A stretch of DNA of 64,000 bases from an uncultured Rickettsiales bacterium (GCA_950054255.1 CATLOR010000001.1:709589-773588), one strand, 5' to 3'; shown: positions 46,474-55,793, counted from the stretch's first letter. A program made the numbers and translations. Notes: generated by a model not told the origin, from the letters alone.

Positions 46474-47313
46474 TTATGAAGATTTTTTCAAATTAGCAAG
46501 TAACTCAGCCGTTTGATTGGCTGTATCAACAGAAACCATACCTACAGTATGATAACCAGAGTCTGCATGAATTAATTCACCCGTAATCCCTGACCCCATA
46601 TCGGAGAGAAGGAATAGACCTAAGTTACCCACTTCTTCAATAGTTACATTACGTCTTAAAGGAGAGTTAAGCTCATTCCATTTTAGGATATAACGAAAAT
46701 CGCCAATACCAGATGCGGCAAGTGTTTTGATAGGGCCTGCAGAAATAGAGTTCACACGAATACCGCGTGTACCTAGATCATTTGCAAGATAGCGCACAGA
46801 AGCCTCAAGAGCGGCTTTTGCAACGCCCATAACATTGTAATGCGGCATTACTTTTTCTGCCCCGTAATACGTTAAAGTAACCATAGATCCACCGTCATTC
46901 ATGATCTCATTAGCAGCTTTAGCAACCGCGGTAAATGAGAAAACAGAGATATCCATCGTACGTAAGAAGTTATCGCGTGTTGTGTTGAGGTATAGACCAT
47001 CTAATTCGCTTTTGTCAGAAAAAGCAATGGCGTGTACAACGAAATCAATGCCACCCCATTTATCTTTTAAAGTTGCAAATGTTGTATCAATCGAAGCTTG
47101 ATCTGTTACATCGCAAGGGATTAATGTATCGGCGCCAATGCTTTCAGCCAGCGGACGTACGCGCTTTTCTAAGGCTTCACCTTGGTATGTGAACGCGATC
47201 TCAGCGCCTTGATCTGCAAGGGCTTTTGCAATTCCCCAAGCGATTGAGCGATCGTTCGCTACGCCCATAATAACGCCTTTTTTGCCATTCATTAATCCAA
47301 TATTCACAGTCAT
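46474..47313 (-). CDS. fabI: Enoyl-ACP reductase FabI
   Basis: A 279-residue short-chain dehydrogenase-like enzyme. [23 protein letters not shown] is the FabI form of the nucleotide-binding loop. The catalytic Tyr-x6-Lys is YNVMGVAK, with a second Tyr in [12 protein letters not shown]. It reduces trans-2-enoyl-ACP with NADH in the last step of each fatty-acid elongation cycle. AAGGAT precedes the ATG. It is first in the fabI-aroC-sppA operon with a candidate promoter upstream. Confidence 0.97.
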   Translation of the reverse strand: MTVNIGLMNGKKGVIMGVANDRSIAWGIAKALADQGAEIAFTYQGEALEKRVRPLAESIGADTLIPCDVTDQASIDTTFATLKDKWGGIDFVVHAIAFSDKSELDGLYLNTTRDNFLRTMDISVFSFTAVAKAANEIMNDGGSMVTLTYYGAEKVMPHYNVMGVAKAALEASVRYLANDLGTRGIRVNSISAGPIKTLAASGIGDFRYILKWNELNSPLRRNVTIEEVGNLGLFLLSDMGSGITGELIHADSGYHTVGMVSVDTANQTAELLANLKKSS

Positions 47314-47352
47314 GATTTTTTATCCTTGTTTATATTAAAAAACGTATTCTAT

Positions 47353-47381
47353 TTAATACTGTAAAAAATAAGGAAAGCCAA
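47353..47381 (-). promoter_or_regulatory. Candidate promoter of fabI-aroC-sppA
   Basis: Read on the minus strand: TTGGCT (47381-47376), a 17-base spacer, TATTAA (47358-47353). It would start transcription about 35 bases before the fabI ATG. Confidence 0.4.
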
Positions 47382-47478
47382 GGGCTATTTCTATTCTGGG
47401 TCTTTGTATAAATTTAACTATTTTGTGTCAGTATAAGCAAAACAGGGCTTTGTCTAGTCATGTTGTTTGAGGTTGCGA

Positions 47479-49014
47479 ATGGATAGAATTGAAAAGTTAA
47501 AAAAAGTCTTTAGAAAAAGAGGCGTTGAAGTTGTTTTGTTTTGCTTGGATTCAAGCGATCTTTTCACTTATATGAACAATGTCGAGAATAAATATAAAGC
47601 ACATCCTGCCTCAGAAGAATTACGATTTGTTTTAAATGATTTAAGAGATAATCCAAGAGAAGGCTTTATTGGCTCTGCTTCTGCGAAAGTAAAAGGTTTA
47701 TTCCCATGGAGTAAAAAAGAAAAGAAAATTCTCGTTATTGCGTATAATGAACATTCTTTCCGTCAAAAGATGGAAAAAATTCTATTTATTGATGAATGTT
47801 ATGGTCGTGCGATCTTAGAATGTTATCCTGAGATTAAGAAAAAGCTCTCTATCTCTAGTAACCCAGTTATTAATATGGTTGTTTTTCAATTATTTGCTAA
47901 TTTCTTTGCGGCGGCGAATTTTGCATTTGAGAATGGTAACCAAGTTATCTACACATTGGTTAGGGAAAGATCAAAACGCGTTTTTCAGCGTGTTTTAGGG
48001 CATGATCCTCGTTATGATGCTTTTCCATTATTTGCAGATCGTCTTATGCGTTATCTTTCTAAGAATAATTCACGTGTTGTTAGTTCACCTAGGATGTTGG
48101 ATCGTTTGGTGCAGGATATATCTAAAATCACGTCTTTTAATGATACAAAGCAGATTGTGCGTTGGCGCAGTTTTTGTGAATGTGCTCAAGATATGGTGTG
48201 GCGTGGTTATGCACCCAAAGATGTGTTAGCAGCCTCTGTCGTTGGGAATGGTTCCCCTTATTTTCAATCAATTGGAAAGGTGTTGGCAAAATATATTGGT
48301 GTTACGCCACCAAAAAGAGAAGAAAACCATTATGATTACAATTCTTTTGCTTCAGAAGATGAAAATGCGAAGAGACATGAAAAAGAAATACGCGAAACAT
48401 TAGGGGACGCATTGGATATGTCTTTTGAATCTGGAGATGCGCATATTTTCTATGAAAAAGCAAACGCACAAAACCAAGATTTACTCCAAGGTAAGTTTGT
48501 TGGCTGGTGTGCGAAGGCCTTACAATCAACGGCTGATTTATTTGATAAGCTTCGTCATTCAGGTGAGGATAGTGATGAAGAAATTAAACAAAAAATGCGT
48601 GATAATTTCATGGAAGAGGTTGGCGCAGATGATTGTGATTGGGGTCGTTTAAAAGCGGTCAGCGATGATGTTGTTGACCAACTTAAAGAAGGGCGCGTTG
48701 TTACGCATAATATGTTGATCCAGATCGCAAATGATAATGATATGGAAGGGGTTGCTAAATCCGTTGAGAAAACAACGAAGTCTGGTGAATTCCAAGAAAA
48801 GATTGAATTGACGAATGCGCTCGAGCAAAAACCAGAAGGGCCTGCACCTCAAACACCTGCGTTGAAGGCGGCTCCAAAAGTGGCTCATGCTCCGGCTGGG
48901 CCAGGTATGGGTGGTGGAGGAAGAGGGCGTATGCGCCGTTCAACAACAAGCTCTGTCCCTAAAGATAATGCTTCGGAAAGTGAAAATTCATCTCAAGATA
49001 AAGAAGATAAGTGA
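47479..49014 (+). CDS. Unknown 511-aa cytosolic protein with acidic/Gly-rich tail
   Basis: A 511-residue protein I do not recognise. The first 300 residues are helical and basic (RIEKLKKVFRKRGVEVVLF; KEKKILVIAYNEHSFRQK). There is a hydrophobic central patch (PVINMVVFQLFANFFAAANFAFENG). Residues 290-420 are acidic and helical. The last 70 are Pro/Ala-rich, then GGGGRGRMRRS and a Ser/Glu tail. GAGG lies six bases before ATG 47479; a TTG at 47467 is a less likely start. No signal peptide. It is divergent from fabI and upstream of phaC, but 56 bases separate them and phaC may be leaderless, so operon membership is doubtful. Confidence 0.7.
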   Translation: MDRIEKLKKVFRKRGVEVVLFCLDSSDLFTYMNNVENKYKAHPASEELRFVLNDLRDNPREGFIGSASAKVKGLFPWSKKEKKILVIAYNEHSFRQKMEKILFIDECYGRAILECYPEIKKKLSISSNPVINMVVFQLFANFFAAANFAFENGNQVIYTLVRERSKRVFQRVLGHDPRYDAFPLFADRLMRYLSKNNSRVVSSPRMLDRLVQDISKITSFNDTKQIVRWRSFCECAQDMVWRGYAPKDVLAASVVGNGSPYFQSIGKVLAKYIGVTPPKREENHYDYNSFASEDENAKRHEKEIRETLGDALDMSFESGDAHIFYEKANAQNQDLLQGKFVGWCAKALQSTADLFDKLRHSGEDSDEEIKQKMRDNFMEEVGADDCDWGRLKAVSDDVVDQLKEGRVVTHNMLIQIANDNDMEGVAKSVEKTTKSGEFQEKIELTNALEQKPEGPAPQTPALKAAPKVAHAPAGPGMGGGGRGRMRRSTTSSVPKDNASESENSSQDKEDK

Positions 49015-49070
49015 CGCTCTTATTAAGAATTCTTCTTTCTATTATAGCAAATTTTTAATATGATTTATCT

Positions 49071-50165
49071 ATGGTTAAAAAACGCATAGGTCCTCGTCCT
49101 TTGGTGGCGCACCATTCTCTTTTGCAGCAAGCAGTTGGGCAAGGGTCTATATTAAATTCTGACTTAAGTAAATTTTTGCAATCCGTTGATCTATATCAAA
49201 AAAATGAATGTGACTATACGGATATAACAGCACGCATCTTTGAGCAAGAGGTTGAAAGTTCTCTTTATATTTTTGAAGCTCATCAAGCTCAAAAAAAAGA
49301 TCAGACCTTATTCATTATACCTTCTTTAATTAATCGTGCTACGGTTCTGGATTTGACGAGTGATAGGAGTATGTGTCGATATTTTGCACGTCAAGGATTT
49401 GATGTTTATTTGCTGGAATGGGGGCGGCCGCAAGCAGAAAGCCTTGAGTTCGATCTATATGATTATCACCAAAAACGATTACAGCCTTTATTCAGGAAAG
49501 TTTATGAGAAATATCAAAAACCTATTCATGTGATGGGGTTTTGCATGGGGGGTGTTTTTGCGCTCGGTCTTGGACTAGAGGATGACCTTGTTGACGAAAA
49601 TCAAATCGCTTCGATTGCTTTTTTTGCGCCGCCGTGGGATTTTTCTGTTATTGATGAGAAAGATTCAAAAAACTTAGTAAGCTATTATAAATCAATTAAA
49701 AATATGACGTCAATGCTTGAGGTTGATCAAATTCAGATGATGTTTTTGGGGCTTGATCCTTGGCATGTTTATAATAAGTTTTTAAAATTTGCAAGTTATG
49801 ATCAAACATCAGAGAAAGCAGCCTATTTCATAGCAATGGAGGATTGGGTGAATGATGGTGTACCGTTAGTTAGAGATGTTGCGGACATGATTATTCTAGG
49901 ATGGTATGAGAATAATTTATTACCTCAAAAACGAATGACATGGGGAGATGATGTTCTTGATCCATCTTCTGTTAAGGTACCGCAAGCTGTTTTTATCGCT
50001 GATAATGACCGTATTGTTCCTATGGGGTCTAGTCAAAAACTAGCAGATCAATTACCCAAAGCTGATGTTTTCCATTATCCATGTGGTCATACAAGTCTTG
50101 TTGCTGGGGATGTTGCTATTAAAAATGTTTGGCAAGACTATAAAAATTGGTTACTCTCGCTGTAA
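49071..50165 (+). CDS. phaC: Poly-3-hydroxyalkanoate synthase, PhaC-like
   Basis: A 364-residue alpha/beta-hydrolase with the PHA-synthase form of the lipase box, GFCMGG, where Cys158 replaces Ser. The Asp lies in IADNDRIVP and the His in [25 protein letters not shown] matches the DWGxP motif of PHA synthases. The size fits class III/IV PhaC, which need PhaE or PhaR partners; no partner gene is visible here. The following phaA and phaB genes support the role of polymerising 3-hydroxybutyryl-CoA. No Shine-Dalgarno precedes the ATG; TATGAT at 49059-49064 suggests a leaderless message. Confidence 0.82.
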   Translation: MVKKRIGPRPLVAHHSLLQQAVGQGSILNSDLSKFLQSVDLYQKNECDYTDITARIFEQEVESSLYIFEAHQAQKKDQTLFIIPSLINRATVLDLTSDRSMCRYFARQGFDVYLLEWGRPQAESLEFDLYDYHQKRLQPLFRKVYEKYQKPIHVMGFCMGGVFALGLGLEDDLVDENQIASIAFFAPPWDFSVIDEKDSKNLVSYYKSIKNMTSMLEVDQIQMMFLGLDPWHVYNKFLKFASYDQTSEKAAYFIAMEDWVNDGVPLVRDVADMIILGWYENNLLPQKRMTWGDDVLDPSSVKVPQAVFIADNDRIVPMGSSQKLADQLPKADVFHYPCGHTSLVAGDVAIKNVWQDYKNWLLSL

Positions 50166-50227
50166 TAATAACAAGAATTTTTTTAAAAGCTTTATGTATT
50201 CATTACCTGCAAATCAAGGAGATTTTC

Positions 50228-51406
50228 ATGTCTAAAAAAATAGTAATAGCAAGTCCTGTTCGTACCGCCATTGGTGCTTTTTCAGGAGGATTATCAACGG
50301 TTCCTGCAACAGAACTGGGAGCTCACGTTATTAAAGAAACATTGACACGTTCTAATATAACACCAGAACAAGTTGATGATGTTGTTATGGGGCATGTGTT
50401 AACAGCAGGTCTTGGGCAAAACACAGCACGTCAAGCTGCGATTAATGCGGGTATTTCTGCTGAGCGTACGGCTTTGACAATTAACCAAGTATGTGGATCA
50501 GGTCTTCGTTCTGTTGCACTTGGAATGCAGGCAATTGCCAATGATGATGCAGACATTGTAGTTGCTGGTGGGATGGAAAATATGAGCCTATCACCGCATG
50601 TAATGCATATGCGTTCTGGTACAAAAATGGGCAATGCTTCTATGATTGATAGTATGGTTAATGATGGCTTATGGGACGCATTTAATGACTACCATATGGG
50701 TATTACAGCTGAAAACTTAGCAGAGAAATATCAATTGAGCCGTGATGATCAAGATGCATTCGCAGCTAATTCTCAACAATTAGCTGAAAAAGCGATGAAT
50801 GAAGGTCGCTTTGATGATGAGATCGTAGGGGTTGAGGTTCAATCACGCAAAGAAACAGTAACGGTTGCTCGTGATGAAAACCCACGTGCAGGGACAACAG
50901 CTGAAAGTTTAGGTAAATTGCGCCCTGCTTTTAAAAAGGATGGAACTGTGACAGCAGGGAATGCCTCTTCTATTAATGATGGTGCAGCGGCTGTGACTTT
51001 GTTGAGTGAAGAAAAAGCAGATGCCTTAGGCGTTGAAAGCTTTGGCCGTATCGTGTCTTGGGCTACAGCCGGTGTTGATCCATCGCTTATGGGGATTGGA
51101 CCTGTTCCTGCAACGCGTAAAGCATTGGAGCGCGCGGGCTGGACATTAGGCGATCTTGATTTGATTGAAGCGAATGAAGCTTTTGCGGCTCAATCACTTG
51201 CAGTGATAAGAGAGCTTGGTCTTCCACAAGATATCGTCAATGTGAATGGCGGGGCGATTGCTCTAGGACACCCAATTGGTGCGTCTGGAGCACGTGTGTT
51301 GGTGACATTGCTTCACGAAATGAAAAAGCGTGATGTTAAACGCGGTCTAGCAACATTATGTATCGGTGGTGGTATGGGTGTTGCTCTTTGTGTAGAAAGA
51401 TCATAA
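50228..51406 (+). CDS. phaA: Acetyl-CoA acetyltransferase PhaA
   Basis: A 392-residue thiolase. Cys89 in [10 protein letters not shown] is the acyl-accepting nucleophile; [17 protein letters not shown] supplies His; Cys378 in TLCIGGGMG is the base. It condenses two acetyl-CoA to acetoacetyl-CoA. AAGGAG lies before ATG 50228; the frame is open further upstream to 50147, inside the end of phaC, but without a ribosome-binding site. It is the middle gene of phaC-phaA-phaB. Confidence 0.97.
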   Translation: MSKKIVIASPVRTAIGAFSGGLSTVPATELGAHVIKETLTRSNITPEQVDDVVMGHVLTAGLGQNTARQAAINAGISAERTALTINQVCGSGLRSVALGMQAIANDDADIVVAGGMENMSLSPHVMHMRSGTKMGNASMIDSMVNDGLWDAFNDYHMGITAENLAEKYQLSRDDQDAFAANSQQLAEKAMNEGRFDDEIVGVEVQSRKETVTVARDENPRAGTTAESLGKLRPAFKKDGTVTAGNASSINDGAAAVTLLSEEKADALGVESFGRIVSWATAGVDPSLMGIGPVPATRKALERAGWTLGDLDLIEANEAFAAQSLAVIRELGLPQDIVNVNGGAIALGHPIGASGARVLVTLLHEMKKRDVKRGLATLCIGGGMGVALCVERS

Positions 51407-51444
51407 CTAAATTTGAAAATATTAAAAAAATCTATTCTTTTGCA

Positions 51445-51473
51445 CTTGCAAAATGCAAGGTGAGTGCTATTGT
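51445..51473 (+). promoter_or_regulatory. Dyad overlapping a candidate phaB promoter
   Basis: A perfect inverted repeat, CTTGCA-AAA-TGCAAG, covers 51445-51459. It overlaps a promoter-like pair: TTGCAA (51446-51451), 16-base spacer, TATTGT (51468-51473). PHB regulators of the PhaR type bind TGC/GCA dyads in alphaproteobacteria, so this may be a PhaR operator; that link is inference. Confidence 0.5.
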
Positions 51474-51525
51474 TTTTGGTGTAAAGCCCAAACATATTTA
51501 TTTTTACCGAGAGGAGAGAAACGTT

Positions 51526-52248
51526 ATGCCACGTGTTGCTGTTGTTACTGGTGGGACGAGAGGTATTGGTGCCGCGATCAGTACTGCCCTAAAAGAAGAA
51601 GGTTATAAAGTTGCCGCAACTTATGCGGGTAATGATAAAGCCGCAAATGATTTCAAGCAAGAAACAGGAATTGATGTTTATAAGTTTGATGTCGCAAATT
51701 TTTCAGACTGTCAAAAAGGATGTGAAGATATCTTATCAGATTTAGGTGAGATTGATGTTTTAATTAATAATGCGGGGATCACACGTGACGCGTTCTTGCA
51801 TAAAATGTCAGAACAAGATTGGGGTGATGTCATTGCAACAAACTTAGGGTCTTGTTTCAATATGTGCCGTATTCTAGTCCCTAATATGCGTAACCGTGGT
51901 TTTGGCCGTGTTGTTAATATTAGTTCTATTAACGGTGTTAAAGGTCAGTTAGGTCAAGCAAACTATGCTGCTGCGAAGGCTGGTATAATTGGTTTTTCTA
52001 AATCTTTAGCTCAAGAAAATGCACGTAAAGGGATCACAGTGAATGTCGTGTGCCCTGGTTATGTGGAAACAGAAATGACAAAATTGATTGATGGTAAAAT
52101 CCTTGAAGGAATTATTTCAACAATTCCAACAGGTCGTATGGCTAAACCAAATGAGATTGGTGAAATTGTTTCTTATCTTGTATCGGATTCTGCCTCTTAT
52201 GTGAATGGCTCTACATTACACATTAATGGTGGTCAATATATGACGTAA
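51526..52248 (+). CDS. phaB: Acetoacetyl-CoA reductase PhaB
   Basis: A 240-residue short-chain dehydrogenase. The nucleotide loop is VTGGTRGIGAAI, NNAGITRD follows strand 4, and the catalytic Ser (NISSINGVKGQLGQ) and Tyr-x3-Lys (NYAAAKAG) are typical of PhaB. VCPGYVETEMT and the C-terminal YVNGSTLHINGGQYM also match. It reduces acetoacetyl-CoA to (R)-3-hydroxybutyryl-CoA with NADPH. GAGGAGAG lies upstream of ATG 51526. A 120-base gap with a dyad/promoter separates it from phaA. Confidence 0.96.
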   Translation: MPRVAVVTGGTRGIGAAISTALKEEGYKVAATYAGNDKAANDFKQETGIDVYKFDVANFSDCQKGCEDILSDLGEIDVLINNAGITRDAFLHKMSEQDWGDVIATNLGSCFNMCRILVPNMRNRGFGRVVNISSINGVKGQLGQANYAAAKAGIIGFSKSLAQENARKGITVNVVCPGYVETEMTKLIDGKILEGIISTIPTGRMAKPNEIGEIVSYLVSDSASYVNGSTLHINGGQYMT

Positions 52249-52270
52249 GATCATATAAATGTATTCAAAG

Positions 52271-52303
52271 AAAAAGCCGCATTATTGAATGCGGCTTTTT
52301 TTT
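52271..52303. terminator. Bidirectional terminator phaB / DUF4169 gene
   Basis: AAAAGCCGCATT pairs with AATGCGGCTTTT around ATTG, flanked by A and T runs. It ends at the stop of the convergent DUF4169 gene. Confidence 0.92.
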
Positions 52304-52502
52304 ATGTGTCTTGGGTTTCATCGTCTTGATCGCGTTTGTGGCGATCTAATTTTTTGGTTTCGAGCTCTTTTGTTTTTTTATCGAATTCTTTCTCAGCCTT
52401 TGTGCGTCCAAACTTTCGACGATTTTCTGAAGCTTTCTTTTCTTTCTCGTCGCGTTGTTTCTTCTTTTTAAATTGCTTTAAATTGACAATATCATCGCTC
52501 AT
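52302..52502 (-). CDS. DUF4169 family protein
   Basis: A 66-residue, highly charged protein. NLKQFKKKKQRDEKEKKASENRRKFGRTKAEKEF is the DUF4169 pattern (N-L-x-Q-x-x-K-x-K, then ENRxxFGRTKAEK). It is probably one long helix with a disordered tail. Function is unknown. It overlaps the ribbon-helix-helix gene by four bases and is last in the fumC operon, an arrangement typical of alphaproteobacteria. Confidence 0.9.
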   Translation of the reverse strand: MSDDIVNLKQFKKKKQRDEKEKKASENRRKFGRTKAEKEFDKKTKELETKKLDRHKRDQDDETQDT

Positions 52503-52714
52503 TTTTGGTCGGCTTTCTGTTTGTAATAGCTTAGGGCATGTAATCTGAGGGCGCTTGATAAATTACCCTCGCGTGTTTCATCTATCTCTGTGACGAGCCT
52601 TGCAAGGCTTTGATGGCGCTCTGTTGCAATTAGATTAAGAGCTTCCCAAAAAGCATCTTCTAAAGAAATACTTGTGGGATGTCCAGCAATTGAAATAGAG
52701 CGTTTTTTTATCAT
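52499..52714 (-). CDS. Ribbon-helix-helix domain protein
   Basis: A 71-residue protein. KRSISIAGHPTSISLEDAFWEALNLIATERHQSLARLVTEID matches the alphaproteobacterial ribbon-helix-helix (RHH_4) family found beside fumC: an N-terminal beta strand, then two helices that dimerise. Such proteins may bind DNA, but no target is known. It lies two bases after fumC and overlaps the DUF4169 gene by four bases. Confidence 0.9.
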   Translation of the reverse strand: MIKKRSISIAGHPTSISLEDAFWEALNLIATERHQSLARLVTEIDETREGNLSSALRLHALSYYKQKADQK

Positions 52715-52716
52715 GC

Positions 52717-54141
52717 TTAGTCGAGCGGTTTAACCATATCTTCTGGTTTTACAAATTCCTCAAACTGTTCTTCTGTTAACAGATCAAGCTCAAGTGCAGA
52801 TTGCAAGAGTGTTAAGCCCTTTTCGTGAGCATTTTTAGCAATCTTAGCCGCATTATCATAACCGATATGAGGGTTAAGAGCTGTGACCAGCATTAAGCTT
52901 TCATTGAGGAGCTGGCTGATGCGATCTTCATTCGCGATAATGCCTTCTACACAATTATCAGTAAAGCTTCTTGCTCCATCAGCAATCAATTTGATTGATT
53001 GGAGTAGATTATAAATCATAACAGGTTTGAAAACATTGAGTTCAAAATGTCCGTTACTACCTGCAACCGAAATCGCTGTGTGGTTGCCCATAACTTGTGC
53101 GCAAACCATTGTTAAGGCTTCTGATTGTGTCGGGTTCACTTTGCCTGGCATGATTGACGATCCAGGTTCATTAGCAGGTAGAGATAATTCACCAATCCCA
53201 CAACGTGGACCAGAGCCAAGAAGGCGGATATCATTGGCGATCTTCATTAATGAGCAAGCGATTGTATTTAAATGACCTGAGGCTTCAACAATAGCGTCAT
53301 GGGCGGCCAAGGATTCAAATTTGTTCTCAGCCGTTGTAAAAGAAAGCTTTGTAATCTCAGAAACTTTCTTCGCGAAAAGCTCAGCAAAGCCTTTTTTAGA
53401 GTTAATGCCTGTACCTACAGCTGTTCCGCCTTGTGCTAACTGAGAAAGGCGCGGTAGGCATGATTTGATACGATCAAGACCATATTGGACTTGTGTGACA
53501 TAGCCTGAGAATTCTTGCCCTAATGTTAAGGGTGTTGCATCTTGTAAATGTGTACGACCAATTTTTGTGATTTTAGCAAAGGCTTTTGCTTTTTTGTCCA
53601 AAGCTGTGTGTAGATATTCAAGTGCAGGGATGAGTTCGTGATGTACTTGTTCAACGGCAGCGATATGCATAGCCGTTGGGAATGTATCGTTAGATGATTG
53701 TCCACGGTTACAATGATCGTTTGGATGAACGGGGCTTTTTGATCCAATGGTTCCACCTAAGAGTTCAATCGCACGGTTTGAAATCACCTCATTCGCATTC
53801 ATATTACTTTGTGTGCCAGAGCCTGTTTGCCAAACAACAAGCGGGAAATGGTCTGATAATGTGCCATCAATAACTTCATCAGCCGCTTTTATAATGGCAT
53901 TTCCAATTTCAAGCTCGAGTTCACCTAGATCAAGATTGGCCATAGCGGCAGCTTGTTTTTGGATACCAAGTGCGCGCACAAGAGGGGCAGGCATTGTTTC
54001 ACCGCCAATTTTGAAATTTTGTATAGAGCGTTGTGTCTGCGCTCCCCAATAAGCACTGGCAGGAACCTGCATATCACCCATTGTATCTTTTTCAATGCGT
54101 GTGTTTGTGTCTGATAAAATTGCGTGAGAATGAGCCATCAT
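52717..54141 (-). CDS. fumC: Class II fumarase FumC
   Basis: A 474-residue fumarase/aspartase superfamily enzyme. [11 protein letters not shown] opens the active site, [17 protein letters not shown] and [21 protein letters not shown] follow, and the signature [17 protein letters not shown] holds the catalytic Ser loop. The C-terminus is ENPHIGY-like ([24 protein letters not shown]). It converts fumarate to malate in the TCA cycle, without iron-sulfur cluster. AAGGAT precedes tandem ATG codons at 54141 and 54138. A promoter with an overlapping dyad lies just upstream. Confidence 0.97.
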   Translation of the reverse strand: MMAHSHAILSDTNTRIEKDTMGDMQVPASAYWGAQTQRSIQNFKIGGETMPAPLVRALGIQKQAAAMANLDLGELELEIGNAIIKAADEVIDGTLSDHFPLVVWQTGSGTQSNMNANEVISNRAIELLGGTIGSKSPVHPNDHCNRGQSSNDTFPTAMHIAAVEQVHHELIPALEYLHTALDKKAKAFAKITKIGRTHLQDATPLTLGQEFSGYVTQVQYGLDRIKSCLPRLSQLAQGGTAVGTGINSKKGFAELFAKKVSEITKLSFTTAENKFESLAAHDAIVEASGHLNTIACSLMKIANDIRLLGSGPRCGIGELSLPANEPGSSIMPGKVNPTQSEALTMVCAQVMGNHTAISVAGSNGHFELNVFKPVMIYNLLQSIKLIADGARSFTDNCVEGIIANEDRISQLLNESLMLVTALNPHIGYDNAAKIAKNAHEKGLTLLQSALELDLLTEEQFEEFVKPEDMVKPLD

Positions 54142-54154
54142 GATATCCTTGTTT

Positions 54155-54187
54155 AGCGAGTTATAATGTCACTCGCTATGATATCAA
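54155..54187 (-). promoter_or_regulatory. fumC promoter with overlapping operator-like dyad
   Basis: On the minus strand: TTGATA (54187-54182), a 16-base spacer, TATAAC (54165-54160). A perfect inverted repeat, AGCGAGT-N9-ACTCGCT, spans 54155-54177 and covers the -10 and part of the spacer. Transcription would start about 12 bases before the ATG, leaving room only for the ribosome-binding site. Confidence 0.6.
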
Positions 54188-54224
54188 CTTCGTTTCTTTT
54201 CGCAATTCTTATCTGTAATTATCT

Positions 54225-54689
54225 CTATGGGTTTGGATCGGCGCAGGATTTTTTGGCATCTTTGATGCGACGTCTTAAATAAGCCGTTAAACGCTGTTCC
54301 ATCTTTTTAGGACCATTTTGCTTTATTAGGGATTTAATAATTTTGCTATTTCTAGGGTAAGAAGCAAAACCATGTGTTAAGCGTCCAATGGATTGTAAAT
54401 AATCGCCCCATAAATCATAAGGATCACTTGAAAAACTACTTGCAGCTTGGTAGCGACCGTTAGAACCATTAAATAAGAATTGAAGTGTGTTCAATTTACG
54501 ATTATATGAGCCATCATTTCTGTGAATGGGGTTTTCTGCGCTTGCTTCAATCCAAGTCATGAAATTAGAAGAGCTTGTAATTGCAGCCTTATGAAATTCG
54601 TCTTTTAATGATTTTAAAGCTTTTTCTCTAATATCAATGATTTGCTTTAACTCAGGCTCTGTTAAATCAAGTGAACTCCAAGGTTTCAT
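54225..54689 (-). CDS. Unknown protein, tandem paralog A
   Basis: A 154-residue soluble helical protein. Its core is a helix with FHKAAITSSSNFMTWIEAS, then the octapeptide FLFNGSNG in LQFLFNGSNGRY, then LWGDYLQSIGRL, and a basic C-terminal helix (MEQRLTAYLRRRIKDAKK). Its upstream neighbour shares FLFNGSNG, D-x-W-x-x-YLQ, IE/EQ-RL-x-A and RxRI-x-x-A in the same order, so they are paralogs. No signal peptide. GGAG precedes the ATG (AAAAGGAG). It is the last gene of the NADAR-B-A operon. I do not recognise the family. Confidence 0.7.
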   Translation of the reverse strand: MKPWSSLDLTEPELKQIIDIREKALKSLKDEFHKAAITSSSNFMTWIEASAENPIHRNDGSYNRKLNTLQFLFNGSNGRYQAASSFSSDPYDLWGDYLQSIGRLTHGFASYPRNSKIIKSLIKQNGPKKMEQRLTAYLRRRIKDAKKSCADPNP

Positions 54690-54703
54690 AGTTTTTCTCC
54701 TTT

Positions 54704-55186
54704 TTATGAAATGATGTTGTTTGGGTACTGAGAAAGTGTTTTTGTTTCTCTGTTAGTGGGGTTCGTTGAAATCGTGGCGATAGCATTGCGAATACGCTTG
54801 CGTATTTGTGCTTTTAATAAGCGTTCTATGGCTGGAATACCGTGAAGTTCAAAGGCCATACGTATTGTGTTACCATTTTGATAGGGTTCATCACGCAATT
54901 GGCTGGTTTCTTGTAAATATTCTTCCCAGATGTCTATATCGTATAAGCCATTACTCCCGTTAAATAAGAATTGGTACGCTTTTGCTTTTGCGCCATAAAA
55001 ACTGAGTGTCGCATCCGCAGATGTTTGAGTGGCATTGCTTTGTAAGTTGTTGATGAGAAGATTCTCTGCGGTTGAAGCCGCGTCGTTGAATTCTTTTTTC
55101 ATGGTGTCAAAAACATGTTGTGCAACAATATCGGGGTTAATGCGCATGATGTTTGGGGTGATTTCCCATTTTCTATGATATGACAT
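54704..55186 (-). CDS. Unknown protein, tandem paralog B
   Basis: A 160-residue soluble helical protein paralogous to the next gene downstream. Shared landmarks: KKEFNDAASTAENLL, YQFLFNGSNGLYD, IWEEYLQETSQL, AIERLLKAQIRKRIRNA. The ends differ: the N-terminus reads MSYHRKWEITPNIMRINP and the tail TNRETKTLSQYPNN is polar. AGGAA precedes the ATG. It lies 12 bases after the NADAR gene and 14 before paralog A, so all three are co-transcribed. No known domain is visible. Confidence 0.7.
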   Translation of the reverse strand: MSYHRKWEITPNIMRINPDIVAQHVFDTMKKEFNDAASTAENLLINNLQSNATQTSADATLSFYGAKAKAYQFLFNGSNGLYDIDIWEEYLQETSQLRDEPYQNGNTIRMAFELHGIPAIERLLKAQIRKRIRNAIATISTNPTNRETKTLSQYPNNIIS

Positions 55187-55198
55187 TTTTTATTCCTG

Positions 55199-55723
55199 TT
55201 AGAGTTGTAGTTCTGCGCGTCTTTTCATGAGAATGCGGCCGAGATAATTCTTGCCTTTGCCTGTCTTTACACAAAAGCCAAAGAATTTATCATTCCAAGT
55301 TGTCCCTTCAATTAAAGTTGTATCTCCTGTGTCAATTAATCGTTGCATCAAAACAGGATTTGACGCGCTAAATTTTTGGCGAGTGACTTCCTTCATAGCG
55401 CGTAGGCGCCATTTATTAGAATAATAAGGGCGATGCATAATATGACCTTCTAGAGAGAATTGTTTGCATTCTGGAGCAGTCATATGCTGGATGCGTTCAC
55501 GCGTTTCCAGATGGAGTGTTTTCCATGCCATATATGCATTTTCTGTTGTTTCAAAACGCATTTCAGGAAGCATAACTTCTCGTCCTTTATGGAAGCCAGG
55601 CTCTTCAGGGAGAATGATCTCGCAAGGGTAGAAATTACTTAAAAAGAAAGATTCACGGTTAAACATAATCACCATCGTGATTTGTTCTTTTGCACGCTTA
55701 TCATCAAATGTGACTTGAGCCAT
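55199..55723 (-). CDS. NADAR domain protein
   Basis: A 174-residue protein of the NADAR family (YbiA-like). FFLSNFYPCEI is the N-terminal motif, TTENAYMAWK is the conserved acidic/aromatic helix, LIEGTTWNDKFFGFC and GKGKNYLGRILMKRR close the pocket. Known NADAR enzymes are N-glycosidases acting on ADP-ribosylated guanine or on riboflavin-pathway intermediates; which applies here is unknown. MVIMFNRESFFLSN could start it 16 codons later. It is the first gene of a three-gene operon with two unknown paralogs. GGGAGAG precedes the ATG. Confidence 0.88.
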   Translation of the reverse strand: MAQVTFDDKRAKEQITMVIMFNRESFFLSNFYPCEIILPEEPGFHKGREVMLPEMRFETTENAYMAWKTLHLETRERIQHMTAPECKQFSLEGHIMHRPYYSNKWRLRAMKEVTRQKFSASNPVLMQRLIDTGDTTLIEGTTWNDKFFGFCVKTGKGKNYLGRILMKRRAELQL

Positions 55724-55793
55724 GTTAATTGCTCTCCCTAAATTATTTATTTAAGAGTAACTTTACATAGTTTATGAAGGCTGTCAAGGGAGG

